DNA of 64,000 nt from NCBI RefSeq assembly GCF_002633015.1, contig NZ_NSIU01000001.1:1-64000 (forward strand), in the 5' to 3' direction. The position numbers were made by a program, and so were the translations under genes. This DNA is from Sulfuricurvum sp. PD_MW2 (GTDB taxonomy: Bacteria; Campylobacterota; Campylobacteria; Campylobacterales; Sulfurimonadaceae). Position 1 is the stretch's first letter, and every line of letters begins with the position of its first letter. Shown here piece by piece: positions 62,698-64,000 of the stretch. Under the pieces are notes generated by a model. It worked only from the letters and a program-made list of their open reading frames with translations. It searched no databases and was not told the DNA's origin.

Positions 62698-63276
62698 CTA
62701 TTTTTTATAAAAAGCCGCCGTACAATCTCTTTGATAGTAGTTACGGCGGAATACGACCTCCGCTTTTAATCTCCTCGCTAAATTCCTAATACTCTCTTCT
62801 CTCAAGTAATTATAGGTTTTTGATTCCTTATCCCCTTCTAGAAAATTAAAAATCATTCCCTGCATCGACGCATGAAGACAACGCTCAATAAATAAAAAAG
62901 CTCCCTCTCGAGTCAGGATATTGAGTGCCCCGCTACACAGATAATACTCTGCTTCCGGCAACGGATCGCAGAGTATATCGCATTGCATGATGGTTTGTCC
63001 TGTCCGTATAGATGCTTCATGTACCATCATATCAAGCGAATCAAGACCAATATAGTTTTCTATTGATTTATCCCCTCTTTGGGTTATATAATGATACAAA
63101 TCACCAAATCCGCATCCGGCATCAACAATGGATATGACGTTATTTGGCAATAACGAAAGAAGTTGATCAAATCGGATTTGTTGGGAATCTTGAGAGTGCC
63201 AATGGAGCCCTTGAGGCGTAAAGCCGTGTTCGATAATACCGGAAGCATAAAATCGGTAATTATCGATTCGGTTCAT
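62698..63276 (-). CDS. SAM-dependent methyltransferase
   Basis: A 192-residue class I methyltransferase. Motif I is VDAGCGFGDLYHY, with acidic motif II at IGLDSLDMMVHEA and a third strand at AEYYLCSGALNIL. The substrate is unknown. It starts in a TAATG overlap with the MotB gene, so the two are co-translated. A link to flagella is only positional. Confidence 0.75.
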   Translation of the reverse strand: MNRIDNYRFYASGIIEHGFTPQGLHWHSQDSQQIRFDQLLSLLPNNVISIVDAGCGFGDLYHYITQRGDKSIENYIGLDSLDMMVHEASIRTGQTIMQCDILCDPLPEAEYYLCSGALNILTREGAFLFIERCLHASMQGMIFNFLEGDKESKTYNYLREESIRNLARRLKAEVVFRRNYYQRDCTAAFYKK

Positions 63277-64000
63277 TATTTTTGCAATTTACTAAGAGCA
63301 TCCAAAATATTGTTTTGTTTCGTTTGATCAAGCGGGGTATCGTTGGAGACGTACATATAAAACTCGACACGGCGATTTTTTGCACGGTTCTCTTCACTGA
63401 TGTTTTCGGCTACCGGTTTCGCTGATCCGAATCCTGCGGTTGAAAGACGCTCAGGTGCAACACCGTTTTTAATCAACTCTCGCATAACCGTTTCAGCTCT
63501 TTTTGCAGAGAGTTCGATGTTGTCTTTGTACGGCGAACCTGCAGGAAGCTGCTGATTGTCGGTATAACCGCGAACCGATATATTGACGCTTGGAGGAAGT
63601 GAATTGATAATATCCGTTACCCGTCTCAAAAACAGATGGAGTTCTTCATTATCAATCGTTGCATTTGCTCCGCGGAACGGAACAGATGTAGGGAGTTTTA
63701 ACAATACTCCATCCATACTCTGATCAAGAGGCCCTGCCCCCATTGAGACATTTTTCAAATCTTGTTGAATTTTTTTAACCGCATCAGAAACTGCTGTTGT
63801 CGTTGGAGTCGGCGGAGAACCAACCAAAACCGCTCCTCCATCTGATACTGGAACAGCCCCTTTTGGGTTGGCTGTTGCATCCGGTGTCGGTTTTGTCTCT
63901 GTGACCATGTTCACAACCGGTGTCATGGAGTCAGGAACAGGGGCATAATCGTAAATTTTAACAAACTCTTCTTTTAATGCTCTAACTTTCTCTTTATTAA
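63276..64000 (-). CDS. motB: OmpA/MotB-domain flagellar motor protein, 5' end outside the window
   Basis: The frame stays open to the window edge (residues KEKVRALKEEFVKIYDYAPV come before the first Met at 63926), so the N-terminal membrane helix is not seen. What is visible is a Pro/Thr-rich linker and a C-terminal OmpA-like peptidoglycan-binding domain with NISVRGYTDNQQ, SAKRAETVMREL and AKNRRVEFYMYV. This matches MotB, the stator subunit that fixes the flagellar motor to the cell wall. The gene name relies on the linker text and domain; a motA gene would be expected just beyond the edge. Confidence 0.75.
   Translation of the reverse strand, partial: NKEKVRALKEEFVKIYDYAPVPDSMTPVVNMVTETKPTPDATANPKGAVPVSDGGAVLVGSPPTPTTTAVSDAVKKIQQDLKNVSMGAGPLDQSMDGVLLKLPTSVPFRGANATIDNEELHLFLRRVTDIINSLPPSVNISVRGYTDNQQLPAGSPYKDNIELSAKRAETVMRELIKNGVAPERLSTAGFGSAKPVAENISEENRAKNRRVEFYMYVSNDTPLDQTKQNNILDALSKLQK

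Overview
The window looks like a chromosomal segment of a chemolithoautotrophic Campylobacterota (Epsilonproteobacteria) of the Sulfuricurvum/Sulfurimonas type. The evidence is a two-subunit ATP-citrate lyase (reductive TCA cycle), futalosine-pathway menaquinone synthesis (MqnE), a fused IspDF followed by an HP1021/CemR-type orphan regulator, a Sat-like protein and PgpA (the order I recall from Campylobacter jejuni), a PsrABC/NrfD-type molybdoenzyme operon, and many c-di-GMP and two-component sensors. Genus is an inference from gene content. I see no rRNA, tRNA, CRISPR array, insertion sequence or prophage; the segment reads as core chromosome with a few lineage-specific islands.

Layout. 1-7.9 kb (minus strand): pseudopilin, aclBA, mqnE-trpG/pabA-GT39 membrane protein, diguanylate cyclase. 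8.0-14.3 kb (plus): glnD, glmS and a heme-motif GGDEF sensor; a minus-strand paralogue with a degenerate GGDEF motif converges on it. 16.2-18.8 kb (minus): thiC-mrp. 19.0-22.7 kb (plus): ispDF, orphan regulator, Sat-like, pgpA. 22.8-26.4 kb (plus): kup with a short KdpD-like kinase and KdpE-like regulator. 26.4-35.9 kb (minus): Cache-like/PAS/GGDEF protein and a seven-gene molybdoenzyme operon. 36.1-41.7 kb: aroK-thioredoxin-hisD, a cupin, a frameshifted chemoreceptor and an M23 peptidase. 41.8-48.9 kb: fba, a Sel1 protein, an AaeAB-like efflux operon and a periplasmic PpiC isomerase. 49-53 kb: tandem hybrid histidine kinases. 53-64 kb: nth, a small lipoprotein, cmoA, pyk, a stand-alone class III cyclase-like protein, a DNA-binding-like protein, a small HTH pair, HU, a degenerate SF1-helicase-like ATPase, cyclophilin, a PiT phosphate transporter, a methyltransferase and the 3' part of motB.

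How it fits together. Carbon fixation (aclBA, fba, pyk), nitrogen control (glnD, glmS), K+ uptake (kup-kdpDE) and phosphate uptake (pit) are interleaved with anaerobic/sulfur respiration (the molybdoenzyme operon, menaquinone synthesis) and sensing. Three membrane sensors share a periplasmic CxxCH heme-type motif placed almost identically after the first membrane helix (residues 141-149) but have different outputs (GGDEF, degenerate GGDEF, chemoreceptor). Two of them also share a cytoplasmic five-cysteine domain.

The most notable non-coding signals are two tandem arrays with about 11-bp periodicity, upstream of kup and pit, which look like OmpR/PhoB-family binding sites; a perfect 9-bp inverted repeat at the efflux operon promoter; and four genes whose -10 hexamer lies only 6-7 nt before the ATG, suggesting leaderless transcripts.
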